In this document: in pieces, positions 8,332-17,400 of the stretch
Position numbering within the stretch: position 1 is the first letter of the stretch
Layout of the letters: every line of letters begins with the position of its first letter
Assembly (NCBI GenBank): GCA_002371825.1
Contig: DFHF01000038.1
Coordinates: forward strand, 1 to 64,000
From: Ruminococcus flavefaciens
Lineage (GTDB): Bacteria > Bacillota > Clostridia > Oscillospirales > Ruminococcaceae
DNA length: 64,000 bases
Reading direction: 5' to 3'
The notes under the pieces: model-generated
What the model saw: the letters and a program-made list of their open reading frames with translations, nothing else
The model's database searches: none
Told to the model about the DNA's origin: nothing
Made by a program: the position numbers and the translations under genes

Positions 8332-8520
8332 ATGGAAAAGAAGAAAATAACAAACTGCGAGACCTGTACGAATTTTGTCTACGATGATGACTATGACTGC
8401 TATGTCTGTATGGTCAATCTGGATGAGGACGAAATGTACCGCTTTTTGCAGGGAACAAATTATGCCTGCCCCTACTACCGTCTTGACGATGAATACGGTG
8501 TGGTCAGACATCAGAACTGA
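8332..8520 (+). CDS. Small Cys-containing protein, DUF6472-like
   Basis: 62 residues, starting nine bases after tsaD. It has C-x-x-C near the N-terminus (CETC), a second C-x-x-C (CYVC), a further Cys in ACPYYR, and alternating acidic and aromatic residues (YDDDYDCY, DEDEMYRF). The pattern matches small clostridial proteins annotated DUF6472; the paired Cys suggest a metal site. Function is unknown. It is likely the last gene of the rimI-tsaD transcript, since a strong terminator follows directly. Confidence 0.85.
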   Translation: MEKKKITNCETCTNFVYDDDYDCYVCMVNLDEDEMYRFLQGTNYACPYYRLDDEYGVVRHQN

Positions 8521-8523
8521 TAC

Positions 8524-8560
8524 AAAAAAGACTGTCCCAGATTTTGGAACAGTCTTTTTT
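8524..8560. terminator. Terminator after the tsaD cluster
   Basis: A 12-bp perfect stem (AAAAAAGACTGT with ACAGTCTTTTTT) encloses a 13-base loop; the stem carries A and T runs and can work in both directions. Confidence 0.92.
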
Positions 8561-8592
8561 GTTGTATATATTTGGAGATACTTGTCTTCTTA

Positions 8593-9012
8593 TCAGCCGC
8601 CGCAGCAGTCAGGTATCGATACTTTCTCTTCCTTATCCTTGCAGCAGTCAGGCTTTGATGCATCCTCTTCCTTTTCCTCACAGCAGTCAGGCTTTGATGC
8701 AGCCTCTTCCTTTTCCTCACAGCAGTCAGGCTTTGATGCATCCTCTTCCTTTTCCTCACAGCAGTCAGGCTTTGATGCAGCCTCTTCCTTTTCCTCACAG
8801 CAGTCAGGCTTTGATGCAGCCTCTTCCTTATCCTTACAGCAGTCTTTTTCGCCCTCCTTGCAGCAATCCTTGACCTCTTCACTGCCGGAGCTTTCCTCTG
8901 CTGTTGTTATTTCAACACCGTTGTCACTGTCTGAGCTTTCATCTGTACCACAGCCTGTAAGTACTATCAGAGCTGCCGGTATGGACAGCAAAATGACTAT
9001 TATTTTTTTCAT
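8593..9012 (-). CDS. Lipoprotein with repeated Cys-Cys motifs
   Basis: 140 residues from the ATG at 9012, chosen because GGAGGG lies just before it; an upstream in-frame ATG at 9060 has no such site. A signal peptide ends in lipobox LTGC. An acidic Ser/Thr tether follows, then eight vicinal Cys pairs: two KDCC units, five exact-length units of the form A-S-K-P-D-C-C-E-E-K-E-E, and a final IPDCCGG. The rest is nearly all Glu, Asp and Lys. This resembles a surface metal-binding or thiol-buffering tail in the way metallothioneins do, but no known family was recognised. The gene stands alone with its own promoter and a long leader. Confidence 0.88.
   Translation of the reverse strand: MKKIIVILLSIPAALIVLTGCGTDESSDSDNGVEITTAEESSGSEEVKDCCKEGEKDCCKDKEEAASKPDCCEEKEEAASKPDCCEEKEEDASKPDCCEEKEEAASKPDCCEEKEEDASKPDCCKDKEEKVSIPDCCGG
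8642..8836 (-). repeat. Five 39-bp coding repeats
   Basis: Five tandem units at a 39-base period (starts near 8642, 8681, 8720, 8759 and 8798) encode the 13-residue CC units of the lipoprotein. Units differ only at a few bases, mainly the Ala/Asp codon (GCA TCC versus GCA GCC on the plus strand). Confidence 0.95.
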
Positions 9013-9089
9013 ATTCTTACCCTCCGTAATGAGCATGACATAAAGAAATGTGATGCTCAAATTCCATTTTTTATAAAGAATTTGCGCTC

Positions 9090-9106
9090 CCTGAACAAAG
9101 TTCAGG
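9090..9106 (-). promoter_or_regulatory. Hairpin in the leader of the CC-repeat lipoprotein
   Basis: A 7-bp perfect inverted repeat (CCTGAAC, AAA, GTTCAGG) lies in the transcribed leader, about 80 bases before the start codon. No T run follows, so it is not a plain terminator. Confidence 0.55.
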
Positions 9107-9144
9107 ACAACAACCTCAGTAAGGCGGTTATTGAGAACACATTA

Positions 9145-9174
9145 ATTATATCATCAGAGGGCAGAACTGTCCAA
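9145..9174 (-). promoter_or_regulatory. Promoter of the CC-repeat lipoprotein
   Basis: Read on the minus strand, TTGGAC (9169-9174) and TATAAT (9145-9150) are 18 bases apart. The leader to the ATG would be about 125 bases. Confidence 0.65.
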
Positions 9175-9207
9175 TCTCAAAAAACTATCTCCTGCTATAG
9201 CCTATAC

Positions 9208-9750
9208 CTATTGCCGGTTTATCCTACAGGTGCTTTCTTCTCCTGAGGGGCTCATCTCCGGTATGACAGCACTTCCTTCACTGCTGAGAAGCTCTCCAAG
9301 CACTGTGATTATATCGCTTTCCGGTGCTTCTCCCTGCTTTACAGCCTGCTTTATACGTCCTGACAGCTGTTCAGCCTGATTTTCCCTCAGCAGCTTTCCG
9401 CCGTTCCTGCTGTAAACTACCCTGCATGATGGCGACACCTTCCAGTCATTGAGCAGCTCGCCCAGTACAGCTTCATATTCACATTCTCCCACTATTACAA
9501 GCTCTGTGTAGCCTGTAAATACAGGCTTTCCGGCCTTCAGTTCAGCTTTTTCAAGAGCCTCCTCTATATCCTTTCCAGAGGCAGATACCGTCATAGTCTC
9601 ATCGGAGAAAAACGAAAATGTCATTTCCTTTTCAGCAATGCCCCTGACCGAAACTGCCCTCAGGTACTCCTTGTCATGAACAAGCCCCGATGAGGCACAG
9701 CCTGTCATTACCGCCGCTGTCAGCATTACTGCCGGTATCCATTTAAGCAT
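9208..9750 (-). CDS. gerKC: Ger(x)C-type germination lipoprotein, short form
   Basis: 180 residues from the ATG at 9750, which follows a GGCGGTGAG site inside the end of gerKB; an upstream ATG at 9771 is possible. It has a lipoprotein signal with TGC, then the first Ger(x)C domain: a DKEYLRAVSVRGIAEK strand, a SASGKDIEEALEKAE helix, and GYTELVIVGE followed by a VSPSCRVVYSR strand. Ger(x)C proteins are usually about 370-400 residues, so the C-terminal domain is missing. No frameshifted remainder is visible in the following 150 bases, so this looks like a stable short form. It is the C subunit of a germinant receptor in the spore inner membrane. Confidence 0.85.
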   Translation of the reverse strand: MLKWIPAVMLTAAVMTGCASSGLVHDKEYLRAVSVRGIAEKEMTFSFFSDETMTVSASGKDIEEALEKAELKAGKPVFTGYTELVIVGECEYEAVLGELLNDWKVSPSCRVVYSRNGGKLLRENQAEQLSGRIKQAVKQGEAPESDIITVLGELLSSEGSAVIPEMSPSGEESTCRINRQ

Positions 9751-10736
9751 CTTTCTCTCACCGCCTTCCATGCACAGCTTATGACCGGAACTGCAAATAC
9801 TGCTGCTGCAACTGCCGCCGCTGTAATGCTACTGTATCCGGAAACTCCCGAAAGCAGAAGAGCCGCTCCCGTCATAAGCACCAGAGATACTGCTCCCGCA
9901 TATTTTTCTGCTGACGGAAAAATACCGCCTATTATATAGCCTGACATAGCTGCCTGTATCCCTACAGAAAAGACCGCATACACGGTAAATACTATCATAA
10001 ACAGCGGGTCTATCCTCTGTACGGGAAAGGGCTGCGAAAGCTGAGCTGCTCTGACTGCCGGATATTCTGTTATCTCCATTATCCCTCCGGTAACAAGTAC
10101 CGAGACCAGCACCACTGCCGCTGTCAGTATCAGCTTTGCTGAAAGATAGCCTGTGACATTCCTCAAACGGCTGCCCTTTGTTATAGGAAGTAGCACGGCC
10201 ATTCCGCCGAGTGCTCCGCTCATTGAGAGCCCTCTTATAATCTCCGCAGAAATGGTGCGTCCGCTTCCGGCACGTTTCAGATTCTCCCAGTCAGCATCTC
10301 TGACCGCACTTACTGCTGCAAGAAGCAGACATAGTCCTCCGGCTGCCGCCGCTATCAGCGAAGCTCTGCCTGCCGCCTTTATCCCTGATGAGGATATATA
10401 CATACATACCAAGGCTATAAGTCCCGATATCAGCAGCTTTCCGGCAGTTCCTCCGCTGTCCTCATAGGGGATGTGTATCTCCCGTGAGGTCTCCCACTGC
10501 ATATTGAACAGCATCCCTCCCCACAGGATATAGAACAGCGAAAAGAATATCTTCACGGCATTTCCCATCCTGCCGCAGCCATATATCAAAGGCAGGGTCA
10601 GCAGAAACTGAAGTATTATTCCCGCACACAGGCCTGCAAGAGTGCCCAGAGACATTGCCCCTCTGAAACAAAAAAGTGCGAATGCATCACTTATCAGCAG
10701 CATTGCTCCCAGCTGTTTTCCGGTGAGCTTATTCAT
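9726..10736 (-). CDS. gerKB: Spore germination permease-like protein (GerAB/GerKB family)
   Basis: 336 residues with about ten hydrophobic segments. The start NKLTGKQLGAMLLISDA, the PLIYGCGRMGNAVKIFFSLFYILWGGMLF region and the central segment match the GerAB-type members of the amino acid-polyamine transporter fold, which bind germinants such as amino acids. It overlaps gerKA by 8 bases at its start and gerKC at its end, forming a coupled A-B-C operon. The ligand cannot be read from sequence. Confidence 0.88.
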   Translation of the reverse strand: MNKLTGKQLGAMLLISDAFALFCFRGAMSLGTLAGLCAGIILQFLLTLPLIYGCGRMGNAVKIFFSLFYILWGGMLFNMQWETSREIHIPYEDSGGTAGKLLISGLIALVCMYISSSGIKAAGRASLIAAAAGGLCLLLAAVSAVRDADWENLKRAGSGRTISAEIIRGLSMSGALGGMAVLLPITKGSRLRNVTGYLSAKLILTAAVVLVSVLVTGGIMEITEYPAVRAAQLSQPFPVQRIDPLFMIVFTVYAVFSVGIQAAMSGYIIGGIFPSAEKYAGAVSLVLMTGAALLLSGVSGYSSITAAAVAAAVFAVPVISCAWKAVRERCLNGYRQ

Positions 10737-12168
10737 GATATTCCTCCACTGTGAATCCTCTTTCCTGCATTTTCTCTATGCTGCTCCTGATAGCTGTGTC
10801 CCCCATGCCTGACCTGATAAAAGGCGACAGCGGCGCTGTATACGGGAAGCCATAGTCCTCTGTGGCACAGATATTAACAAGTACTGCACAGGCCAGCAGG
10901 CTTATCCCGAACAGCCCAAGTGCTCCGCCGGCTGCAAGAAATGCAAAACGGAGTATCGTCACCGGCGGATTCAGCTCCGGGACACAAAGTCCGCTCATTA
11001 CTGCAAGCGCTGTAACCGTCAGCAGAGGTGTACTTATAAGCCCGGATTTTACTGCGGCATCTCCGATTATCAGTCCGCTGACAATGCTTACAGCTCCGCC
11101 CATAGGCTTCGGCAGCCTTATCCCGGCCTCTCGTATCACCTCGTACATCAGAAGCACTCCCACAGCCTCTGTGATTATGGATAGAGGCGCCTGCCGCTCG
11201 GACTCCACCAGTATCATCAGCAGCGTACTGTTCAGCAGCTCCGGATGATGCATTACTATAGCTGTGTACACTGCCGGCAGAAGTACTGCCAGCAGGAATG
11301 CAAGATACTTTATCCAGCGTATAAAAGTCGCATAATAAGGCTTATATGCATAGTCATCAAGGGTCTGGAAGCTCTCGCAGAAAAGTCTCGGTATTACTAC
11401 TGCAAAGGGAACTCCATCGACTAATATCCCTACTCTCCCCTCTATCAGCTTTGAGCAGAGCACATCCGGTCTCTCTGTGGTACCTGTAGAGCTGAACAGT
11501 TCAAACCTGCTGCTCTCCACAAATGGCCGTATATAGCCGGTTGTAAGTATCGCTTCAAGCTTTATCCCGTCAAGAGAGCTCCTTATCCGCCTCAGAAGCT
11601 CCTTTGGCACCCTGTCCTTCATATAGCACAGGCACAGGTCTGTGCGGCTCTTCTCCCCTTTTTGAGTGAGCTCCATTACCAGCTCAGGACTTTTCAGCCT
11701 GCGCCTTATCTGTGACATGGATGTGCGTATAGTCTCCGCAAATCCTTCATGAGCTCCCATAACATTGCCCTCACCGGAAGGCTCCTGTATCCCCCGTGAG
11801 GCATAGCCCTGCACTCCGAAGCCAAGTGCGAAGCCTATCCCCTCTGCTGTCAGCACAGCAAATCCGGAATACAGCAGGCGGAAAAGACTTTCATAATCCG
11901 TGACCTCCGGCCGGTCGGTAGACAGAAGCAGCTCCTCACTGATATAGTGAAAAAGCTCGTGGGAGCTTTTCTTCTGCGGGATCGATGTTATGGGCTCGAA
12001 TATAAGCTCTGTTATTACCGAGGTCGAGACCATTCCCTCACAGCATATAAGCGCACAGTGTACTCCTCCTGCTACAAATTCGTTTATCAGCACATCAGAT
12101 GAACCGCCTGTCCGGCGTTTTATCTCTTCTATGTTCCTTTTCAGCTCCGGTATCAGCTCGCCTTTCAT
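10729..12168 (-). CDS. gerKA: Spore germination receptor A subunit (GerA/GerKA family)
   Basis: 479 residues. The N-terminal cytoplasmic half (about 1-280) contains the GerA hallmarks ALICCEGMVSTSVITE, AVLTAEGIGFALGFGVQGYASRGIQEPSGEGNV (split here as two motifs), GAHEGFAETIRTSMSQIRRR and EGRVGILVDGVPFAVVIPRLF. The C-terminal half has four or five membrane segments. GerA proteins form the germinant receptor with the B and C subunits in the spore inner membrane. GAGGTGAGATA precedes the ATG. It is the first gene of the operon. No clear sporulation sigma-G promoter could be defended. Confidence 0.93.
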   Translation of the reverse strand: MKGELIPELKRNIEEIKRRTGGSSDVLINEFVAGGVHCALICCEGMVSTSVITELIFEPITSIPQKKSSHELFHYISEELLLSTDRPEVTDYESLFRLLYSGFAVLTAEGIGFALGFGVQGYASRGIQEPSGEGNVMGAHEGFAETIRTSMSQIRRRLKSPELVMELTQKGEKSRTDLCLCYMKDRVPKELLRRIRSSLDGIKLEAILTTGYIRPFVESSRFELFSSTGTTERPDVLCSKLIEGRVGILVDGVPFAVVIPRLFCESFQTLDDYAYKPYYATFIRWIKYLAFLLAVLLPAVYTAIVMHHPELLNSTLLMILVESERQAPLSIITEAVGVLLMYEVIREAGIRLPKPMGGAVSIVSGLIIGDAAVKSGLISTPLLTVTALAVMSGLCVPELNPPVTILRFAFLAAGGALGLFGISLLACAVLVNICATEDYGFPYTAPLSPFIRSGMGDTAIRSSIEKMQERGFTVEEYHE

Positions 12169-12292
12169 TATCTCACCTCATAATATTGATGGGGCAATTA
12201 AATCCTGAAGTTCAGATTTGTCAAGTATCAGACCCGGGATTTAGTTGGCACATCAATAAGTATGTGAGATTTTTCGTTATATATACAGAAAT

Positions 12293-12321
12293 AACAAAAC
12301 GGGCAGACTATGTCCGCCCGT
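12293..12321 (-). terminator. Terminator of the 12361-13176 gene
   Basis: On the minus strand a nine-pair stem with one mismatch (CGGGCGGAC, ATA, GTCTGCCCG) runs into TTTTGTT. Confidence 0.8.
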
Positions 12322-12360
12322 AAATAATACTATTCCCGCAATCCCAGTCCCTATCCTGCA

Positions 12361-13176
12361 TCAATTTCTTTTGCCCAGGAACAGCATCCCGCCGCCTGCT
12401 GCTGTAAAAAGAAGTCCTGAGATAACACATCTTGCTGTTACTGCCGATTTCAGCTCCCCTGCTGCCTTGGTCAGAGAAGCAAGGGGCAGGCTCATTCCGG
12501 AAGGGTCAAAACCTGATGTAACGATCATCCCAGCTATAAGTGCAGCTCCGCCGCCTACAAGAAGTGCTTTTCCCATGTCCACAAATTTATTGTAGGACAG
12601 GATATATGTACCGGCCAGTGCTGCCGCTGCAAGAAGGGCAAAAATTATCGCTCTCACTGCTCCGCCGCCAAGCTTTACCGGTATCTTGTCGGTATACTTT
12701 GTTATGTCTATAGTGTCTGTGGCAGTTTCCACAGAGCGGTCTATGAACTCATTTGTCTGGGAAGTGCTAAGGCTCAGATGCCTTGATGCAAGGCTTTCCG
12801 ACAGCTGCGAAGTTATACTGCTGCGAAGGTGACTTCCGTCCACTTCCGGCTTCCGTCCGCTCAGCAGCTTATCTATAACCTCATCTGTTTCCTGCTTTAC
12901 CGCATCCTCTGTTATGACCTCCGGCATTATGTCGCCCAGTTCTTTTCTCACCTCTTGCGGCGGATCGGTTTTCAGATATGCCTTTTCCGCCTTGTCACGG
13001 ATCTCATTTGTTATCTCCACATATACCCTGCTGTCGGAGAATTTCCGCTTCACATAGCTCTTGCTGAGAAGAGTGGTGCCCAATACCGTGAATACGATAG
13101 CCGCAGCAAGAAGCAGTCCCGCAGCATATGGCAAAAGCTTTTTTATATCATTTCCGCTGTCGCTGTAGCTTTTCAT
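12361..13176 (-). CDS. Unrecognised membrane protein with large extracytoplasmic helical domain
   Basis: 271 residues from the ATG at 13176, set by GGAGGGATAGT; a longer reading from 13197 has no ribosome site. One membrane segment (about residues 14-36) is followed by a charged, helical region of about 120 residues (EIRDKAEKAYLKTDPPQEV, DEVIDKLLSGRKPEV, SQLSESLASRHLSLS), then three membrane segments (about 170-195, 205-228 and 250-265). No family was recognised. It lies 48 bases downstream of the CorA-like gene in the same direction and may be co-transcribed with it. The layout of one anchor, an outside domain and a three-span tail suggests a sensing or scaffold role, which is inference only. 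Confidence 0.75.
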   Translation of the reverse strand: MKSYSDSGNDIKKLLPYAAGLLLAAAIVFTVLGTTLLSKSYVKRKFSDSRVYVEITNEIRDKAEKAYLKTDPPQEVRKELGDIMPEVITEDAVKQETDEVIDKLLSGRKPEVDGSHLRSSITSQLSESLASRHLSLSTSQTNEFIDRSVETATDTIDITKYTDKIPVKLGGGAVRAIIFALLAAAALAGTYILSYNKFVDMGKALLVGGGAALIAGMIVTSGFDPSGMSLPLASLTKAAGELKSAVTARCVISGLLFTAAGGGMLFLGKRN

Positions 13177-13224
13177 ACTATCCCTCCATAAAATCATAGC
13201 CTGAGTTTTCGCTCAGGCCGGATG

Positions 13225-14151
13225 TTATTTCTTCTTCCATTTCACAAGGACAAATGCTGTTATTCCTGTAAGGAAAAGCGTCAGTGTAATTGCAAACCAT
13301 GTATAGGGCATAGGCAGATCGACTGTATTTATGCCGTAAAATGCAAACATGATATTTGGTATCTCAAGTATGACCGTCATAATGGTCAAGCGCCACATGA
13401 CTATATTCAGATTATTGGATATGATGGATGAGAAGCCGTCCATCATACTGGAAAGAATGCCGGTATAGATACTGGCCATTTCGATAGCCTGCTTCATCTC
13501 GATGAGCACATCCTCAAGCAGGTCCTGATCCTCATCGTAGAGCTTTATTACTCTGCCCCTGAATATCTTCTCGATGGTCGCCTCATTGGCTTTAAGGGAT
13601 GTAGAGAAGTATACCAGTGATTTTTCCAGCGCAAGGAGCTGCATAAGGAGCTCGTTCTTCATTGCGTCGTGGAGCTGCTGCTCGGCAGCGGATGAGATCT
13701 TATCTATCTGCTTCAGGTGTGTGAGGAAGAGAGCTGCTATCCTCAGGAGTATCTGAAGCACGAATCTGGTCTTGAAGGCGGGACGGAGATTCCTTATATT
13801 TCCGTGCATGGCATCGGTAAGTATCTGGGTCTCCTTCAGAGATATGGTGAACACATAGTCATCGGTAATGATAATTCCCATTGGCTGGGTATAGAAGTTT
13901 CTGGTCTGATCCTCGTCAACTGTTGACACAGGGGTATCTATAATAACGAGGGTCTGTTCGTCCTCACGCTCTATACGGGACGACTCCTCCTCATCCAATG
14001 AGGACTTGACAAAGCCGCTGTCGAGACCATAGGTCTGTATAAGCTCCATGACCTCCTGTGGTGTGGGATCCACTACCGAGATCCAGCAGCCTGCTGAAGG
14101 CTCTTCGCACTTTGTCAGTTTTCCGTTTTCACTTGTAAAAAAATTAATCAT
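13225..14151 (-). CDS. corA: CorA-family divalent cation transporter
   Basis: 308 residues. The N-terminal cytoplasmic domain (about 1-240) is followed by two C-terminal membrane segments; the conserved loop after the first reads FAFYGINTVDLPMP, a YGIN variant of the YGMN signature, and the protein ends in a basic KWKKK. CorA proteins form pentamers that import Mg2+ and sometimes Co2+ or Ni2+. The replacement of Met by Ile in the signature is common in distant CorA branches and may alter ion choice. The gene has a 150-base leader with hairpins and a small ORF, which suggests control after transcription starts. Confidence 0.92.
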   Translation of the reverse strand: MINFFTSENGKLTKCEEPSAGCWISVVDPTPQEVMELIQTYGLDSGFVKSSLDEEESSRIEREDEQTLVIIDTPVSTVDEDQTRNFYTQPMGIIITDDYVFTISLKETQILTDAMHGNIRNLRPAFKTRFVLQILLRIAALFLTHLKQIDKISSAAEQQLHDAMKNELLMQLLALEKSLVYFSTSLKANEATIEKIFRGRVIKLYDEDQDLLEDVLIEMKQAIEMASIYTGILSSMMDGFSSIISNNLNIVMWRLTIMTVILEIPNIMFAFYGINTVDLPMPYTWFAITLTLFLTGITAFVLVKWKKK

Positions 14152-14307
14152 AGAACTGCCATACCTGTATTGATTACAGGCACTGCTCCTTTCGCCGGAA
14201 TTTCCGGCGAATCATGTGGGCATGAGTGTCCGCCGGATCAAGGGATATATATTAAATTCCCATAAGGGTCGGTACTCATAATGCGCCTCCATTCATGATC
14301 AATATAA
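14152..14307 (-). promoter_or_regulatory. Structured leader of the CorA-like gene
   Basis: On the minus strand the leader contains a 13-codon ORF with a strong ribosome site, then TCCGGCG (14231-14237), TTCGCCGGAA (14202-14211) and TTCCGGCGAA (14191-14200). The middle element can pair either with the first or, more stably (10 bp), with the third, followed by AAAGGAG. A further hairpin CCTGTA/TACAGG (14164-14180) lies between that AAAGGAG and the corA start. The layout resembles an attenuator or translational switch. It does not match the M-box consensus as I know it. Confidence 0.6.
14238..14279 (-). CDS. Putative 13-residue leader peptide
   Basis: ATG at 14277-14279, stop at 14238-14240. 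The product reads MSTDPYGNLIYIP. GGAGG (14286-14290) lies six bases before the ATG, one of the better ribosome sites in the window, which argues for real translation. It is the first ORF after the corA promoter and ends just before the alternative hairpins, the position expected of a regulatory peptide. Two Tyr and two Pro codons in the last eight could cause pausing. Confidence 0.55.
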   Translation of the reverse strand: MSTDPYGNLIYIP

Positions 14308-14314
14308 CAGATAT

Positions 14315-14343
14315 ATTATACCACATTTTATTTTAAATTGCAA
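14315..14343 (-). promoter_or_regulatory. Promoter of the corA leader
   Basis: TTGCAA and TATAAT are 17 bases apart on the minus strand, and the -10 box has an upstream TG (extended -10, TGGTATAAT). Confidence 0.8.
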
Positions 14344-14401
14344 TAAATCTCGAAAAAAACGAAGGCAAAAATTTGTCGGAGCAGGAATTGTATTTATAAG
14401 C

Positions 14402-14440
14402 AAAAAAAGGGACGGTCAATTGACCGTCCCTAAGTTTTTA
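14402..14440 (-). terminator. Terminator of the giant adhesin gene
   Basis: A 22-base perfect palindrome centred between 14419 and 14420 (arms GGGACGGTCAA and TTGACCGTCCC) lies 11 bases after the stop codon and is followed on the minus strand by TTTTTTTG. Confidence 0.9.
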
Positions 14441-14441
14441 A

Positions 14442-17400
14442 TCACTCATCTTCCTTTTTACGGGAACGAGCTGCAAATGCTGCAAGTGTTGCAAATGCCA
14501 TTATTGCAGTTACTGCGCTTATGCCATTTACACCTGTACGAGGAGCATCTGTCTTAGGCGCTGCTGTTGTTGTCTTAGCAGGAGCCTTTGTAGTTGTAGT
14601 AGTTGTGCGTGTTACTGAACCGCCCTCAACGTCTACATCATCATCTGTAGTAGTTGTTGTTGACTGAACATCTGTTGTTGTAGTGGTTGTGCGTGTTGCT
14701 GAACCTCCGTCAACATCGATATCCTCTGTTGTGGTAGTATTTGTAACATCGTCGCCCATTACATCAATTGTTGTTGTCGTAGTTGATGTTGTAGTTGTTG
14801 TAGTGGTTGTAGTTGTAACGATCATTTCGTCAACCATTACTACTGTGTCAGTATCGGTCTCTTCACCGTCGATAGTTACCAGCTTGCCATCCTTTATCTC
14901 GAATGTCATGTCTGTTGCTACCTGGAATCCCTCGGGAGCTGTAAGCTCGTGGAGGAGGTAAGTACCGTCTGTCAGAGTAACTGTTGTAGCACCGTCACCT
15001 GATACCCAAACGAGGCTGTCGCCTGAGCCGGTCACGAGCTGTGCACCTTCGCCAAGCTCAACTGTACCATCGCTGAAGATGATATCGTTGCCGTCTGCAT
15101 CCTTACCAGTAAGTGTCAGAGTTGCGCCCTTGACCTCATTACTGTAAACATCCTGCTTGTCTACCTTAACTACTGCTGTTACAACTATAGTTGTAGTTGT
15201 ATCTGTACCAGTTGTTGTAGTTGTGGTAGTAGTTGTTGTGGTTGTAGTAGTTGTAGTTGTTGTAGTTGTAGTAGTAGATGTTGTAGTTGTGGATGTGCTT
15301 GTTGATGTGCTTGTAGTTGTTGTACTTGTAGAAGTACTTGTGGATGTGCTTGTTGTAGTAGTGGTTGTAGTAGTTGTGGTGGTCGTTGTTGTAGTTGTAG
15401 TTGTTGTTGTAACGATCATCTCATCTATCATCACTACTGTGTCAGTTCCGGCTGCTACGCTGCTTCTGTCGATAGATACCAGCTTGCCATCCTTGATCTC
15501 GAATGTCATATCTGTTGCTACCTGGAATCCTTCAGGAGCTGTAAGCTCGTGAAGTGTGTATGTGCCGTCTGTCAGTGTTACTGTTGTCGGTGCGTCGCCT
15601 GACTTCCATATCAGACTGTCACCTGAGCTCTTTACGAGCTGTGCACCCTCACCAAGCTCTACTGTTCCATCCTCGAACCTGATCTCATTGCCGTCTGCAT
15701 CCTTACCAGTAAGTGTGAGCTCAGCGCCCTTAACCTCGCTGCTGTGTACATCCTGCTTTGCGATCTTAACTACTGCTGTTGCAGTTGTTGTGGTTGTCGT
15801 GGTGGTAGTAGTTGTTGTTGTTGATGTGCTTGTTGATGTGCTTGTAGTTGTTGTACTTGTTGAAGTACTTGTTGTTGAAGTACTTGTGGATGTAGAAGTA
15901 CTTGTAGATGTGCTTGTTGTAGTAGTGGTTGTGGTGGTCGTTGTTGTAGTAGTTGTTGTTGTAACGATCATCTCATCTATCATCACTACTGTGTCAGTTC
16001 CGGCTGCTACACTGTTTCCGTCAATAGCTACTAGCTTGCCATCCTTGATCTCGAATGTCATATCTGTTGCTACCTGGAATCCTTCAGGAGCTGTAAGCTC
16101 GTGGAGTGTGTATGTACCGTCTGTCAGTGTTACTGTTGTCGGTGCATCGCCTGACTTCCATATCAGACTGTCACCTGAGCTCTTTACGAGCTGTGCACCC
16201 TCACCAAGCTCTACTGTTCCATCCTCGAAACTGATCTCATTGCCGTCTGCATCCTTACCAGTGAGTGTGAGCTCAGCGCCCTTAACCTCGCTGCTGTATA
16301 CATCCTGCTTTGCGATCTTAACTACTGCTGTTGCAGTTGTTGTGGTGGTAGTAGTTGTTGTGCTTGTTGATGTGCTTGTGGTTGTTGTACTTGTAGAAGT
16401 ACTTGTTGTTGAAGTACTTGTGGATGTAGAAGTACTTGTAGATGTGCTTGTTGTAGTAGTGGTTGTGGTAGTTGTGGTGGTCGTTGTTGTAGTTGTAGTT
16501 GTTGTTGTAACGATCATCTCATCTATCATCACTACTGTGTCAGTTCCGGCTGCTACACTGTTTCCGTCGATAGATACCAGCTTGCCATCCTTGATCTCGA
16601 ATGTCATATCTGTTGCTACCTGGAATCCTTCAGGAGCTGTAAGCTCGTGAAGTGTGTATGTACCGTCTGTCAGTGTTACTGTGGTCGGTGCATCGCCTGA
16701 CTTCCATATCAGACTGTCACCTGAGCTCTTTACGAGCTGTGCACCCTCACCAAGCTCTACTGTTCCATCCTCGAACCTGATCTTATTGCCTTCTGTATCC
16801 TTACCAGTGAGTGTGAGCTCAGCGCCCTTAACCTCGCTGCTGTGTACATCCTGCTTTGCGATCTTAACTACTGCTGTTGCAGTTGTTGTGGTTGTCGTGG
16901 TGGTAGTAGTTGTTGTGCTTGTTGATGTGCTTGTGGTTGTAGTACTTGTTGAAGTACTTGTAGATGTGCTTGTTGTAGTAGTGGTTGTGGTAGTTGTGGT
17001 GGTCGTTGTTGTAGTAGTTGTTGTTGTAACGATCATCTCATCTATCATCACTACTGTGTCGGTACCCTCTTCGATGTCGTTTCCATTGATAGTTACCAGC
17101 TTGCCATCCTTGATCTCGAATGTCATATCTGTTGCTACCTGGAATCCCTCAGGAGCTGTAAGCTCGTGAAGTGTGTATGTACCGTCTGTAAGTGTTACTG
17201 TTGTCGGTGCATCGCCTGACTTCCATATCAGACTGTCACCTGAGCTCTTTACGAGCTGTGCACCCTCACCAAGCTCTACTGTTCCATCCTCGAACCTGAT
17301 CTTATTGCCGTCTGCATCCTTACCGGTAAGTGTGAGCTCTGCTCCCTTAACCTCGCTGCTGTGTACATCCTGCTTTGCGATCTTAACTACTGCTGTTGCA

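Noticed and set aside
8375..9043. A 222-codon plus-strand frame across the Cys-pair repeat
   Set aside because: It is the antisense of the lipoprotein repeats, crosses a strong terminator and lacks a ribosome site.
12169..12260. Sigma-G type promoter for gerKA
   Set aside because: A TGAACT...CATCAATA pair at about 17 bases was noted, but the -10 does not match the CATNNTA consensus well enough to report.
14152..14307. M-box magnesium riboswitch upstream of corA
   Set aside because: The conserved M-box core sequences could not be found; the leader has a small ORF and different hairpins.
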